A DNA stretch of 64,000 nucleotides from Cohnella hashimotonis (GCF_030014955.1 NZ_JAGRPV010000001.1:2542001-2606000); one strand, 5' to 3'. Counted from the stretch's first letter, positions 24,440 through 32,859 are shown. Translations and numbers: made by a program. Notes: a model not told the origin generated them from the sequence alone.

Positions 24440-26355
24440 GTCAGCAACCAGGCGCAGGCAGGGGCGGACCTCCGCGGCAGGGCGGCGGACCGGGAGGACC
24501 AGGCGGTCCGGGTCCTTTCGGCGGCCATCCGGGCGGCAGGCCCGGTATGCCGGTACAGAAGGCCAAAGATTTCAAGGGGACGTTCCGCAGGCTGGTCGGC
24601 TATTTGATGCCATTCCGCTACACGTTGATTACGGTGTTCGCCGCGGCGATCGTCAGCACGATTTTTTCCATTTTGAGCCCCAAGATTCTCGGGCATGCGA
24701 CGACGAAACTGTTCGCGGGCATCATGGGGAAAATGAACGGCGATCCGAACGCTGCGATCGACTGGCACGGCATCGAGCTGATCATCGCTTGGCTGATTGG
24801 ATTGTACGTGCTCAGCGCCATCTTCAGCTATATCCAGCAATATTTGATGGCAGGCGTTGCTCAGCGCACCGTCTACAAGCTGCGCAACGACGTTAATGAA
24901 AAGCTCGCCAGACTGCCGCTCAAATTTTTCGACTCGCGCACGCACGGGGAGATCTTGAGCCGCGTCGTCAACGACGTGGACAATATCAGCAACACACTGC
25001 AGCAGAGCTTGACGCAGCTGATAACGTCCGTCGTCACGATCGTCGGCGTTATCGTCATGATGCTGACGATCAGTCCGCTGCTGACGGTCATTGTGCTGCT
25101 GACGCTGCCGCTGAGCTTCCTGGTCATCAAGGCGATCGCCGGCAAGTCGCAGGGCTACTTCATCGGCCAGCAAAAAAACTTGGGCGAGCTGAACGGACAT
25201 GTCGAAGAGATGTTCACCGGGCATCAGGTCGTCAAAGCGTACGGACATGAACGGAAGGCGGTAGAGAAGTTCGAGGGTATCAATGACCGGCTGTACGATG
25301 CCGGCTGGCGCGCGCAGTTCGTATCGGGCATTATGATGCCGCTCATGAGCTTTATCGGCAATATCGGCTACGTGGCGATCAGCGTCGTGGGCGGCGTGCT
25401 CGTCACGCGGCAGGCGATTAATATTGGGGACATTCAGGCTTTCATTCAATACGCGCGGCAATTTACGATGCCGATCACCCAGACCGCCAATATTGCCAAC
25501 ATCATTCAGTCGACGATCGCCTCGGCCGAGCGGGTGTTCGAGCTGCTCGACGAGAGCGAGGAGAAGCCTGAGGAAAACAAGGAACTCGAACCTTCCCGCG
25601 TGGCCGGACATGTTGCCTTCAAACACGTTGATTTCAGTTACAAAGACGACGCGCCGCTCATCGCGGACATGAACATCGACGTGAAGGCGGGGCAGACCGT
25701 GGCCATCGTCGGACCGACCGGCGCGGGCAAGACGACGCTCGTCAATCTGCTCATGCGCTTCTACGAGGTGAACAGCGGAACGATCACGGTTGACGGTACC
25801 GACATTTCCAAGCTGAAGCGCGGCAATTTGCGGAGTTTGTTCGGCATGGTGCTGCAGGACACATGGCTGTTCGGAGGTACGATTCGCGACAACATCGCCT
25901 ACGGACGAGAAGGCGCGACCGAGGCGGAAGTGGTGGATGCCGCGAAGGCCGCGTTCGCGGATCATTTCATCCGCACGCTGCCCGAGGGGTACGACACTGT
26001 CCTCAACGAGGAAGCCTCCAACCTGTCGCAGGGACAAAGGCAATTGCTTACGATCGCCCGTGCTATTTTGGCGGATCCCGCGATTCTGATCCTCGACGAA
26101 GCGACGAGCAGCGTCGATACGCGTACCGAGGCCAACATTCAGACGGCGATGAACCGCCTCATGCAGGGCCGTACGAGCTTTGTCATCGCGCACCGGCTGT
26201 CGACGATCCGGGAGGCCGATTTGATTCTTGTCATGAACAAGGGAACCGTGATCGAGCAGGGTACGCACGAAGAGCTGCTCGCCGACGGCGGATTTTACGC
26301 GGATCTGTACAACAGCCAGTTTTCCGGCGGCAAATTTTCGGAGGATGCGAGTTAA
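24436..26355 (+). CDS. ABC exporter half-transporter with canonical ATP site and Gly/Pro-rich N-terminus (subunit B)
   Basis: The partner of the preceding gene. Residues 1-40 are an unusual disordered Gly/Pro/Arg tail (GPPRQGGGPGGPGGPGPFGG), followed by six membrane helices and an ATP-binding domain with Walker A IVGPTGAGKTTL, signature NLSQGQRQLLTIARA and Walker B ILILDEATSSVD with the catalytic glutamate. Its own site is thus canonical while the partner's is not, which defines an asymmetric heterodimer. ATG overlaps the preceding stop (ATGA). A lipoprotein gene with similar Gly-rich composition follows 94 bases later. Confidence 0.92.
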   Translation: MSQQPGAGRGGPPRQGGGPGGPGGPGPFGGHPGGRPGMPVQKAKDFKGTFRRLVGYLMPFRYTLITVFAAAIVSTIFSILSPKILGHATTKLFAGIMGKMNGDPNAAIDWHGIELIIAWLIGLYVLSAIFSYIQQYLMAGVAQRTVYKLRNDVNEKLARLPLKFFDSRTHGEILSRVVNDVDNISNTLQQSLTQLITSVVTIVGVIVMMLTISPLLTVIVLLTLPLSFLVIKAIAGKSQGYFIGQQKNLGELNGHVEEMFTGHQVVKAYGHERKAVEKFEGINDRLYDAGWRAQFVSGIMMPLMSFIGNIGYVAISVVGGVLVTRQAINIGDIQAFIQYARQFTMPITQTANIANIIQSTIASAERVFELLDESEEKPEENKELEPSRVAGHVAFKHVDFSYKDDAPLIADMNIDVKAGQTVAIVGPTGAGKTTLVNLLMRFYEVNSGTITVDGTDISKLKRGNLRSLFGMVLQDTWLFGGTIRDNIAYGREGATEAEVVDAAKAAFADHFIRTLPEGYDTVLNEEASNLSQGQRQLLTIARAILADPAILILDEATSSVDTRTEANIQTAMNRLMQGRTSFVIAHRLSTIREADLILVMNKGTVIEQGTHEELLADGGFYADLYNSQFSGGKFSEDAS

Positions 26356-26449
26356 AAGGAGGTTTTATCCAAAATTCAGTATTTGTTCATGGTCCATTCA
26401 TTTGCCCGTGATACCTTGCTCATAGGACATGGGAGGAGATGGTTGGGGT

Positions 26450-27196
26450 ATGAACAAAAAATGGACGATGCTCGCAGGGGTGGCGTTATCCGTTGCTTTG
26501 CTGGCGGGTTGCGGCTCCAAAGCTGAAAACAACGGGGCAGCTGCTGCGGCGGGTGCCGGCGATCAATCGGGCGGTGCCGCAGCTGGTGATCAGGGTGGGG
26601 CCGGGCAGAACGGCGGCTTCGGCGGCATGCAGGCGATGGGAACGCTCGGCAAGATCAAGAGCGTTAACGGCAATACGATCACGATCTATAAGTCTTCGTT
26701 CCAGCCGGGACAAGGCGGCGGCCGGATGGGCGGCAACCGCCAAGGTTCCGGCCAGAACTCGGGCGACGGCGCCTCGTCAAGCGGCGACGCGCAGCCGCCG
26801 AGCGGCAATCCGCCTCAGGGTGCGGACGGTCAGGCGGGCGGACAGGCCGGACAAGGCGGTCAGGGCGGCCCAGGCGGCCAAGGCGGTCAGCGTCCCGATA
26901 TGGCGAACATGTTCACCGAAGAGACCGAGGACATCACGGTTACGGATGCGACGAAGATTTACAAGACCGAGATGAAGGACGGCCAGCGGACCGAGACGGA
27001 GATCGCGATCGGCGATCTGAAGGCGGACGACGTCATTACCGTAACGCTTAAGGAAGGCACGCAGGAGGCCGAATCGATCCGGCTTGGCGGCTTTGGCGGC
27101 GGTTTCGGCGGCATGCGCGGAGGGCAGGGACAAGGACAGGGACAAGGCCAGGGCCAAACGCCGGCGGACGGCCAGCAGGCTGCAACGGGCGCCTGA
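26450..27196 (+). CDS. Gly/Gln-rich putative lipoprotein
   Basis: The 248-residue product has a lipoprotein signal (MNKKWTMLAGVALSVALLAGC, lipobox LAGC with C21). Low-complexity Gly/Ala/Gln/Ser stretches alternate with two short beta-type segments: LGKIKSVNGNTITIYKS and ETEDITVTDATKIYKTEM ... LKADDVITVTLK. These resemble the DUF5666-like small beta-barrel pattern of surface proteins. The tail is GQGQGQGQGQ-rich. ATG 26450 is chosen because the signal starts there; an ATG seven codons upstream exists, and GGAGGAG lies 13 bases ahead. It follows the ABC exporter genes and may be functionally tied to them. Function unknown. Confidence 0.7.
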   Translation: MNKKWTMLAGVALSVALLAGCGSKAENNGAAAAAGAGDQSGGAAAGDQGGAGQNGGFGGMQAMGTLGKIKSVNGNTITIYKSSFQPGQGGGRMGGNRQGSGQNSGDGASSSGDAQPPSGNPPQGADGQAGGQAGQGGQGGPGGQGGQRPDMANMFTEETEDITVTDATKIYKTEMKDGQRTETEIAIGDLKADDVITVTLKEGTQEAESIRLGGFGGGFGGMRGGQGQGQGQGQGQTPADGQQAATGA

Positions 27197-27222
27197 TCGA
27201 ATTTAATTTCAGCGCGAAATGG

Positions 27223-27262
27223 ACCGCATTTCTGTACAAAAAGACAGAGATGCGGTTTATTT
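27223..27262 (+). terminator. Terminator after the exporter-lipoprotein unit
   Basis: ACCGCATTTCTGT pairs with ACAGAGATGCGGT over an eight-base loop, followed by TTATTTG. Confidence 0.75.
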
Positions 27263-27371
27263 GCGTTTATTTAAGTTTATTTATGTCGCATTCCTAACTT
27301 TAACTTGTCCGATGATGGTGATAAACTGAAAACATTGGCGTTTTGAATTGTATGGGGGAGAGTGGTTATCG

Positions 27372-28013
27372 ATGAAAAAGCTGCTTGAGGAGTTGTCCCG
27401 CGAAAAAATCGTGGCGATCATCCGGGGCATCGACGAAGCGAACGGCGACCGGACGGCGAAGGCGCTGGCGGATGGGGGGATCGTGTTCCTGGAGGTTACG
27501 CTCAATACGGACGGCGCCCTCGGGATGATCTCCCGTTTCCGCGAAGGCTATGCCGGCAAGCTTCGGATCGGCGCCGGCACGGTGCTGGATATCGGGCAAG
27601 CCAAAGAAGCAGTGGCGGCGGGTGCCGAGTATCTCATCTCGCCGAACCTGGACGAAGAGATCGTCTATTACGGCGCCGAGAACGGCATCGAGGTGTGGCC
27701 GGGCACGATGACGCCGACCGAGATCGTCAAGGCGTACAAGGCAGGCGCGTCGGCCGTCAAGGTTTTTCCTTTCGCTTCGCTTGGCGCGGGTTACCTCAAG
27801 GAAATCAGGGCGCCGCTGAACCATATCCCGATGATCGCGACAGGCGGCGTTAACCTGGGCAACATTCAATCCGTATTTGATGCAGGCGCCGTCGCGGTCG
27901 GCTTGGGCGGCAATCTCGTCGACAAGCAATTGATCGCCGAAGGCCGGTTCGAAGAACTGACGGCACGCGCACGCGCGTTCGCCGACGCCGTACGCACAGG
28001 AGCGGGAGCATGA
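27372..28013 (+). CDS. eda: KDPG/KHG aldolase
   Basis: The enzyme cleaves 2-keto-3-deoxy-6-phosphogluconate to pyruvate and glyceraldehyde 3-phosphate. The 213-residue TIM barrel shows the active-site arginine/glutamate region (IVAIIRG ... FLEVTLNT), GAGTVL, the conserved LISPNLDEEIV and the Schiff-base lysine in AVKVFPFASLG, plus the ATGGVNLGNI phosphate loop. ATG 27372 is about ten bases behind GGGGGAGAG; an upstream ATG at 27348 lacks one. Its stop overlaps kdgK by four bases. With kdgK it forms the lower part of hexuronate catabolism. Confidence 0.93.
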   Translation: MKKLLEELSREKIVAIIRGIDEANGDRTAKALADGGIVFLEVTLNTDGALGMISRFREGYAGKLRIGAGTVLDIGQAKEAVAAGAEYLISPNLDEEIVYYGAENGIEVWPGTMTPTEIVKAYKAGASAVKVFPFASLGAGYLKEIRAPLNHIPMIATGGVNLGNIQSVFDAGAVAVGLGGNLVDKQLIAEGRFEELTARARAFADAVRTGAGA

Positions 28014-28990
28014 GCGCGAACTGGGCGGACGTCGTCACGATCGGCGAGAGCATGGTGCTGATGCAGCCCATCCACGACGGACCGCTGGCCTACGCGCCGC
28101 TGTTCACGCGTTCTGTCGCCGGCGCGGAATCGAACGTCGCGATCGGACTGTCGCGCATGGGACTTAAGGTACGTTGGATCAGTCGTCTCGGCAAGGATCC
28201 GTTCGGCGACCTGATCCAGTCGACACTGGCGGGCGAAGGCGTGGACACAAGCCTCGCCGAACGCGACGACAGTCATCCGACGGCGATCTACTTCAAAGAA
28301 TTCAAGGGCTACGGCGATCCCAACGTATATTATTACCGCAAAGGCTCTGCCGCGAGCACGCTGACGCAGGAGCATATCCGACCGGAGTGGTTTGCGAATG
28401 CCGGCCATCTTCATGTGACGGGCATCACGCCGGCGCTCAGCCACAGTGCGGAAAACGCCGTTCGCGCAGCCATGATCGCCGCCCGCAACGCAGGCCTTTC
28501 CGTCTCCTTCGATCCGAACCTGCGCCGCAAGCTCTGGTCCGAGGAAAAGGCGCGCCAGACGCTGCTGTCTCTGATTCCGCTCTGCGACGTGTTCTTGCCG
28601 GGCCTCGAGGAGGCCGAGTTTTTGCTCGGGACGAAGAGCGAGGCCGAGTACGGTACCGACTTTATGGGCATGGGGCCGAAAACGGTCGTGCTCAAGCTTG
28701 GCGAGCAGGGCTCGATCGCCTTTTCCTCGCAGGCCGCGGTCATGGCTGAGCCGCATGTGGTGAAGCGCGTTATCGATACGGTGGGGGCGGGAGATGCCTT
28801 CGCGGCTGGTTTCTTGTCCGCTTGGCTGGAGAACGAACGTCAAAGCGACAGCGAGTATCTCAAGGCCGCGCTCGAGCGGGCCAATCTGCTCGGCGCACTG
28901 GCAACGCAGTTCAAAGGCGACTGGGAAGGCATGCCCCGCCGCGAGGAAATGCTCCGTCTGCTTGGCGGAGGCAGCGAAGTAACGCGTTAA
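28010..28990 (+). CDS. kdgK: 2-keto-3-deoxygluconate kinase (PfkB family)
   Basis: The sugar kinase phosphorylates KDG to KDPG, the substrate of the aldolase encoded just upstream. The PfkB fold is shown by GGxxSNVA-like AGAESNVAIGLSRMG near residue 43, ADPxxR-like SFDPNLRRKLW, and the C-terminal PfkB signature DTVGAGDAFAAGFLSA with the catalytic aspartate. ATG overlaps the eda stop. No kdgR-type LacI regulator lies next to the pair, unlike many Firmicutes. A hairpin at 29024 ends the unit. Confidence 0.92.
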   Translation: MSANWADVVTIGESMVLMQPIHDGPLAYAPLFTRSVAGAESNVAIGLSRMGLKVRWISRLGKDPFGDLIQSTLAGEGVDTSLAERDDSHPTAIYFKEFKGYGDPNVYYYRKGSAASTLTQEHIRPEWFANAGHLHVTGITPALSHSAENAVRAAMIAARNAGLSVSFDPNLRRKLWSEEKARQTLLSLIPLCDVFLPGLEEAEFLLGTKSEAEYGTDFMGMGPKTVVLKLGEQGSIAFSSQAAVMAEPHVVKRVIDTVGAGDAFAAGFLSAWLENERQSDSEYLKAALERANLLGALATQFKGDWEGMPRREEMLRLLGGGSEVTR

Positions 28991-29021
28991 AGAAGACAGT
29001 CCGTTTATCCGTTTAATAGAA

Positions 29022-29320
29022 GAAGTAGCGATGCGCAGCATCGCTATTTCTCTGGGCGCGGTGTTGCTGCCGGCCAATTATCCATTCGTGAGACCAATAA
29101 CTCCCCAATAACGCTACAGGACTAAATAACGATGCGAGACATCGCTATTCCCCCAAATGCGGCTCGCGGCACGAAATAACGATGCGAGACATCGCTATTC
29201 CCCAAAAATGCGGCTCGCGTCACGAAATTACGATAGTGCAGTCCATTTTCCTGACAAAAACGCTGTTTACTGTGAAATAACGTATTCGATGTCCGCGCTG
29301 CTGCGAAGGTGGCGAAATTG
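29022..29320. repeat. Tandem array of terminator-like hairpin units, period 50 bp
   Basis: Units at 29127 and 29177 are nearly identical (AATAACGATGCGAGACATCGCTATT then CCCC and AATGCGGCTCGCG), exactly 50 bases apart. Decayed units lie in register near 29026, 29077, 29227 and 29277. Each well-kept unit can form a CGATG/CATCG hairpin like the kdgK terminator. The array fills the 380 bases between kdgK and the convergent AraC gene; no reading frame in it looks real. Confidence 0.75.
29024..29053 (+). terminator. Terminator hairpin after kdgK
   Basis: TAGCGATGC and GCATCGCTA form a 9-bp stem with a three-base loop, followed by TTTCTCT. It is also the first unit of the repeat array that follows. 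Confidence 0.65.
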
Positions 29321-29350
29321 AAGCCGGCTCGGGCCTGATACGCCTGACCA

Positions 29351-29375
29351 ACGGCGAGTGTCGCCGTTTTTTTAT
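29351..29375 (+). terminator. Terminator-like hairpin facing the AraC gene
   Basis: ACGGCGA, a GTG loop and TCGCCGT are followed by seven Ts on the plus strand. The T-run overlaps the last codons of the convergent AraC-type gene. Confidence 0.7.
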
Positions 29376-30202
29376 TCGTACAGCTGCCTAAACTTCTCCG
29401 GTGGCAGCCCGGTCCTGCGCCTGAAGGTAGCGACGAAATGGCTCGTATCGCGAAATCCCGCCAGCGTCGCAATCCGCGAAACGGTCTCTTGCGGGCGGCC
29501 GATCAACATTTCCTTTGCTTTGCGGATCCGCAGGTCGATGAGGTAGTTGTAGGGAGACTGGCCGAACGCCCGTCTGAAAAGCTCGTTCATCGTGCTGGGC
29601 GGCATCCCGAGCACCGAGCGCATGTCGCTCAGCCCGGCGTTCGGATCGGCATAATGCCTTTCCATCCATTCGATTAGCGGGCGCAGCCGCTCCGAGGCGC
29701 GGTCCGCCGAGTCCTGCCTGCCCGACCTGCCGTGCCGCCGGATCGTCAGCAGAAAACGGTAAGCATCCGCGGATGCCTCCAGACCGAACGGATCGGCATC
29801 GGCTTCGATCCGATCGAGCATTTTCTCCAAAAAGTCAGACAGCGGAGATTCGTGCTCCCAGCGAATCGGCGCCGGCTCAAGGAGGCCGAGCGCGATCAGC
29901 ATCGTCGCCGCCGCGCTTCCGCCAAACGTCAAGTAAGCGGTCTCCCATTGGTCGGAGACAGGTTCATACGCATGCGGCGCTTCCGGCGGCACCAAAATGC
30001 CCGATCCGGCAGGGATATTATATTTACGGTCGTCGACGGCAAATATGCCTTCTCCGCTGAGCGTTTGCAGCCAGTGGTAATACGGGTAACCGGTGGGACG
30101 GGCAATTTTGCCCGCTTCACGCACCGTTCCGATCGTCTCGACGAAAAGCGGAAGCCGGCCCGTCCGGCCGGAGGGAATCGCAAATCTTTTATACGTCCGC
30201 AT
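29372..30202 (-). CDS. AraC-family regulator with N-terminal cupin sensor
   Basis: Residues 20-110 form an AraC_binding cupin (YYHWLQTLSGEGIFAVDDRKYNIPAG, then LVPPEAPHAYEP), which usually binds a sugar. The last 100 residues are the double helix-turn-helix (AGLSDMRSVLGMPPSTMNELFRRAFG and TVSRIATLAGFRDTSHFVATFRR). ATG 30202 is chosen because AAGGAAG precedes it; the frame is open for 38 more codons across the divergent promoter. It is transcribed away from the GH42 beta-galactosidase gene across 116 bases, so local control of that gene is likely. The effector is unknown. Confidence 0.88.
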   Translation of the reverse strand: MRTYKRFAIPSGRTGRLPLFVETIGTVREAGKIARPTGYPYYHWLQTLSGEGIFAVDDRKYNIPAGSGILVPPEAPHAYEPVSDQWETAYLTFGGSAAATMLIALGLLEPAPIRWEHESPLSDFLEKMLDRIEADADPFGLEASADAYRFLLTIRRHGRSGRQDSADRASERLRPLIEWMERHYADPNAGLSDMRSVLGMPPSTMNELFRRAFGQSPYNYLIDLRIRKAKEMLIGRPQETVSRIATLAGFRDTSHFVATFRRRTGLPPEKFRQLYE

Positions 30203-30266
30203 GATGCGTACACTTCCTTGTTGTTTTATTATATCGAATCGGGAGATCATTATATTTAGTAAGACA

Positions 30267-30294
30267 TTAGACTGCGATAATATGAAGATATAAT
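30267..30294 (+). promoter_or_regulatory. Promoter of the beta-galactosidase gene
   Basis: TTAGAC at 30267 and a perfect TATAAT at 30289, 16 bases apart, lie in a very AT-rich stretch between the divergent AraC regulator and the GH42 gene. Confidence 0.6.
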
Positions 30295-30318
30295 TATATA
30301 GTAAGGATGTGCGCACAC

Positions 30319-32349
30319 ATGATCAACGATAAGTTGCCGAAAATTTGGTATGGCGGAGACTATAATCCGGAGCAATGGGATGCGGAAACGTGGGCCGAGG
30401 ATGATCGCATGTTCAAGATTGCCGGCATCGACGTGGCGACCGTCAATGTTTTTTCCTGGGCGTTGATGCAGCCGGACGAACATACCTACGACTTCACCTG
30501 GCTGGACGAGACGATCGACCGGCTCTACAGAAACGGCATATACGTCTGTCTGGCGACGGGCACCGGCGCGCATCCGGCATGGATGGCACGCAAATATCCG
30601 GAGGTCACGCGGGTCGACTATCAGGGGCGCAAGCGTAAATTCGGCGGCAGGCACAATTCCAATCCGAACAGCCAGGTTTACCGGCAATTCGCCAAGACGA
30701 TTGCGGGCAAGCTCGCAGAGCGTTACAAGGACCATCCGGCCGTACTGATCTGGCACGTATCCAACGAATACGGCGGCTACGATTACAGCGAGCAGTCGGA
30801 GGCGGCTTTCCGGGAGTGGCTGAAGGCGCGCTACGGCACGCTCGATGCGCTCAACAAGGCTTGGAACACGCGTTTTTGGGGGCACACGTTTTACGACTGG
30901 GAAGAAATCGTGCTGCCGAATGCGCTGAGCGAGGAGTGGGACGGCAACCGGACGAATTTCCAGGGGATTTCCCTCGATTTTCGCCGCTTCATGTCCGACA
31001 GCCTGCTCGATTGCTATCGCATCGAATACGACGAGATCAAGAAGCATACGCCTCACCTGCCTGTTACGACGAATCTGATGGGGCTGTACCCCGAGCTGGA
31101 TTACTTTAAATGGGCGCCTTACCTGGATATCGTTTCCTGGGACAACTATCCTTCGCTCGATACGCCGGTCAGCCTGACCGCGATGACGCACGACCTGATG
31201 CGCGGCCTGCGACAAGGGCAGCCCTTTATGCTGATGGAGCAAACGCCGAGCCAGCAAAACTGGCAGCCGGTCAATTCGCTGAAGCGCCCTGGCGTCATGC
31301 GTTTGTGGAGCTACCAGGCGGTCGCGCGCGGGGCGGATACCGTCATGTTCTTCCAGCTTCGACGTTCGATCGGAGCTTGCGAGAAGTACCACGGCGCCGT
31401 CATCGAGCATGTCGGACATGAGCGCACGCGCGTATTTCGCGAATGTGCGGAGCTTGGCGCGGAGCTTGGACGGCTCGGCGACAAGCTGCTAGACGCCAGA
31501 AGCGGCGCTCGCGTGGCGATTTTGTTCGACTGGGAAAATCGCTGGGCGCTCGATCTGTCAAGCGGTCCGACCGTACATTTGAAGTATGTCGAAGAAGTGC
31601 ATAAGTATTACGCCGCCTTGTTCAAGCAGCATATTCCCGTCGACATGATCGGCGTGGAGGACGACCTGTCCGCGTACGACATCGTTATCGCCCCGGTACT
31701 CTATATGGTGAAGCCAGGCTTCGCCAAACGGGCCGAAGCGTTCACGGCTGCAGGCGGCACGTTCGTAACGACGTTCTTCAGCGGCATCGTCAACGAGAAC
31801 GACATCGTCACGGTCGGCGGCTATCCGGGAGAACTTCGCAAGCTGCTCGGCATATGGGCGGAGGAGATCGACGCGCTCTTCCCGGATACGAAAAATACGA
31901 TCGTCGTCAAGGATGGCGGCCAAGGCCGATTGTCAGGCAGCTACGAATGCGGCATTTTATGCGATTTGATACATGCCGAAAGCGCGCAGGTTATTGCCGA
32001 GTACGGTCGCGATTTTTACGCGGGCATGCCAAGCGTGACGGTAAACCGTTTTGGAGAAGGGGAAGCCTGGTATGTCGCATCGAGCCCTGAAGCTTCCTTC
32101 CTGGAGGATCTGCTCGGACAGTTGTGCGAGGACAGAGGGATTATGCCGCTCGTCAGCGCGCCGGCCGGCGTCGAGGCGACCGTGCGCGTCAAAGGCGAGG
32201 AACGCTACATGTTCCTGCTGAATCACGCTTCGGAGCCCGCTATCGTCAAGTTCGACGTGTCCGGCACCGATCTCTTGACGGGGGCGGCAGCGCCGGGGAG
32301 TTTGGAGGTGCCCGCGCGCGGTGTCGCGATCATTGCCGCTAGAAGCTGA
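30319..32349 (+). CDS. Beta-galactosidase, glycoside hydrolase family 42
   Basis: A 676-residue intracellular GH42 enzyme; there is no signal peptide. It opens with the family motif IWYGGDYNPEQWD and has VNVFSWALMQPDEHTYDF. The acid/base is the glutamate of WHVSNEYGGYD and the nucleophile the glutamate of LMEQTPSQQNWQ. The trimerisation and C-terminal beta domains follow in order. ATG 30319 lies 11 bases after AAGGA; ATG 30307 is too near that box. Family members hydrolyse beta-galactosides, including galacto-oligosaccharides, and some alpha-L-arabinopyranosides. A regulator stands divergently next to it and araA downstream, which suggests plant-polysaccharide oligomers such as arabinogalactan fragments as substrates (inference). 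Confidence 0.93.
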   Translation: MINDKLPKIWYGGDYNPEQWDAETWAEDDRMFKIAGIDVATVNVFSWALMQPDEHTYDFTWLDETIDRLYRNGIYVCLATGTGAHPAWMARKYPEVTRVDYQGRKRKFGGRHNSNPNSQVYRQFAKTIAGKLAERYKDHPAVLIWHVSNEYGGYDYSEQSEAAFREWLKARYGTLDALNKAWNTRFWGHTFYDWEEIVLPNALSEEWDGNRTNFQGISLDFRRFMSDSLLDCYRIEYDEIKKHTPHLPVTTNLMGLYPELDYFKWAPYLDIVSWDNYPSLDTPVSLTAMTHDLMRGLRQGQPFMLMEQTPSQQNWQPVNSLKRPGVMRLWSYQAVARGADTVMFFQLRRSIGACEKYHGAVIEHVGHERTRVFRECAELGAELGRLGDKLLDARSGARVAILFDWENRWALDLSSGPTVHLKYVEEVHKYYAALFKQHIPVDMIGVEDDLSAYDIVIAPVLYMVKPGFAKRAEAFTAAGGTFVTTFFSGIVNENDIVTVGGYPGELRKLLGIWAEEIDALFPDTKNTIVVKDGGQGRLSGSYECGILCDLIHAESAQVIAEYGRDFYAGMPSVTVNRFGEGEAWYVASSPEASFLEDLLGQLCEDRGIMPLVSAPAGVEATVRVKGEERYMFLLNHASEPAIVKFDVSGTDLLTGAAAPGSLEVPARGVAIIAARS

Positions 32350-32425
32350 GCGGAGCGCGAACCGTTTACGGCGGATAAAAGGGCATCGATCGCGGCATGC
32401 TATACCTCGACAGGAGGTGGAAGAC

Positions 32426-32656
32426 ATGGCGGATCGTGAACAAGTCGTAGCCGTCCGGAAAAACGGCGATGGCGACATCGTGGAGCTGAAGCTGTCTTCG
32501 GGCCAAGTGGTAGGCTACAAGGAAGCGCAGCAGATGGCTAAAAACGACCAGATCGAAAACGTCAACGTTTTCCGCGGCCGCGACGGCGACGAGCATCTGC
32601 GCTCGAACCCGGACGGCCGGGAAGACAATAATCTCGACAATCTGCCCGGTTTCTAA
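32426..32656 (+). CDS. Small DUF3892 protein
   Basis: A 76-residue soluble protein with the DUF3892 pattern (VVAVRKNGDGDIVELKLSSG, then GYKEAQQMAKNDQIENVNVF). It has a strong AGGAGGTGG ribosome binding site six bases upstream of ATG 32426. Members are small Firmicutes proteins of unknown function, often present in several copies per genome. It sits 76 bases after the beta-galactosidase gene and is followed by a terminator, so it may be the last gene of that transcript. Confidence 0.82.
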   Translation: MADREQVVAVRKNGDGDIVELKLSSGQVVGYKEAQQMAKNDQIENVNVFRGRDGDEHLRSNPDGREDNNLDNLPGF

Positions 32657-32679
32657 GGGAAGACGCGTTTCCGAGACGC

Positions 32680-32719
32680 CGCCGAACCGCTTGCATCAAG
32701 CGGCTTCGTCGGCGCTTTT
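32680..32719 (+). terminator. Terminator after the DUF3892 gene
   Basis: GCCGAACCGCTTG and CAAGCGGCTTCGTCGGC form a stem with a short loop, followed by GCTTTTGC. Confidence 0.7.
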
Positions 32720-32740
32720 GCATGTATGCTTCTTTTACTA

Positions 32741-32756
32741 ACATGTACATACAAGT
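32741..32756 (+). promoter_or_regulatory. AraR operator 1 of araA
   Basis: ACATGTACATACAAGT matches the AraR box ATTTGTACGTACAAAT-type palindrome (NNNTGTACRTACAANT). It ends two bases upstream of the -35 box. Confidence 0.8.
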
Positions 32757-32757
32757 G

Positions 32758-32786
32758 TTGATTGTAGGCGTAATCTTCGTTATTAT
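32758..32786 (+). promoter_or_regulatory. Promoter of araA
   Basis: TTGATT at 32758 and TATTAT at 32781 are 17 bases apart, bracketed by the two AraR operators. An alternative -10, TATAAT at 32784, would give 20-base spacing. Confidence 0.65.
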
Positions 32787-32794
32787 AATAAAGT

Positions 32795-32810
32795 AAATGT
32801 ACGTACAAGT
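32795..32810 (+). promoter_or_regulatory. AraR operator 2 of araA
   Basis: AAATGTACGTACAAGT is a near-consensus AraR box placed at the expected transcription start. It lies 54 bases from operator 1, about five helical turns, which suits cooperative looped binding. Confidence 0.85.
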
Positions 32811-32859
32811 TGAAAACGGCATTCCTTCTCATTTGCTTTTATTATAGGGAGGTTACGAC

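Noticed and set aside
24391..26268. A 625-codon minus-strand open frame opposite the ABC exporter gene
   Set aside because: Arg/Asp-rich shadow of a conserved transporter gene with all ABC motifs.
29022..29320. A CRISPR-like array
   Set aside because: Units are contiguous tandem repeats with no unique spacers of constant length, no leader and no cas genes.
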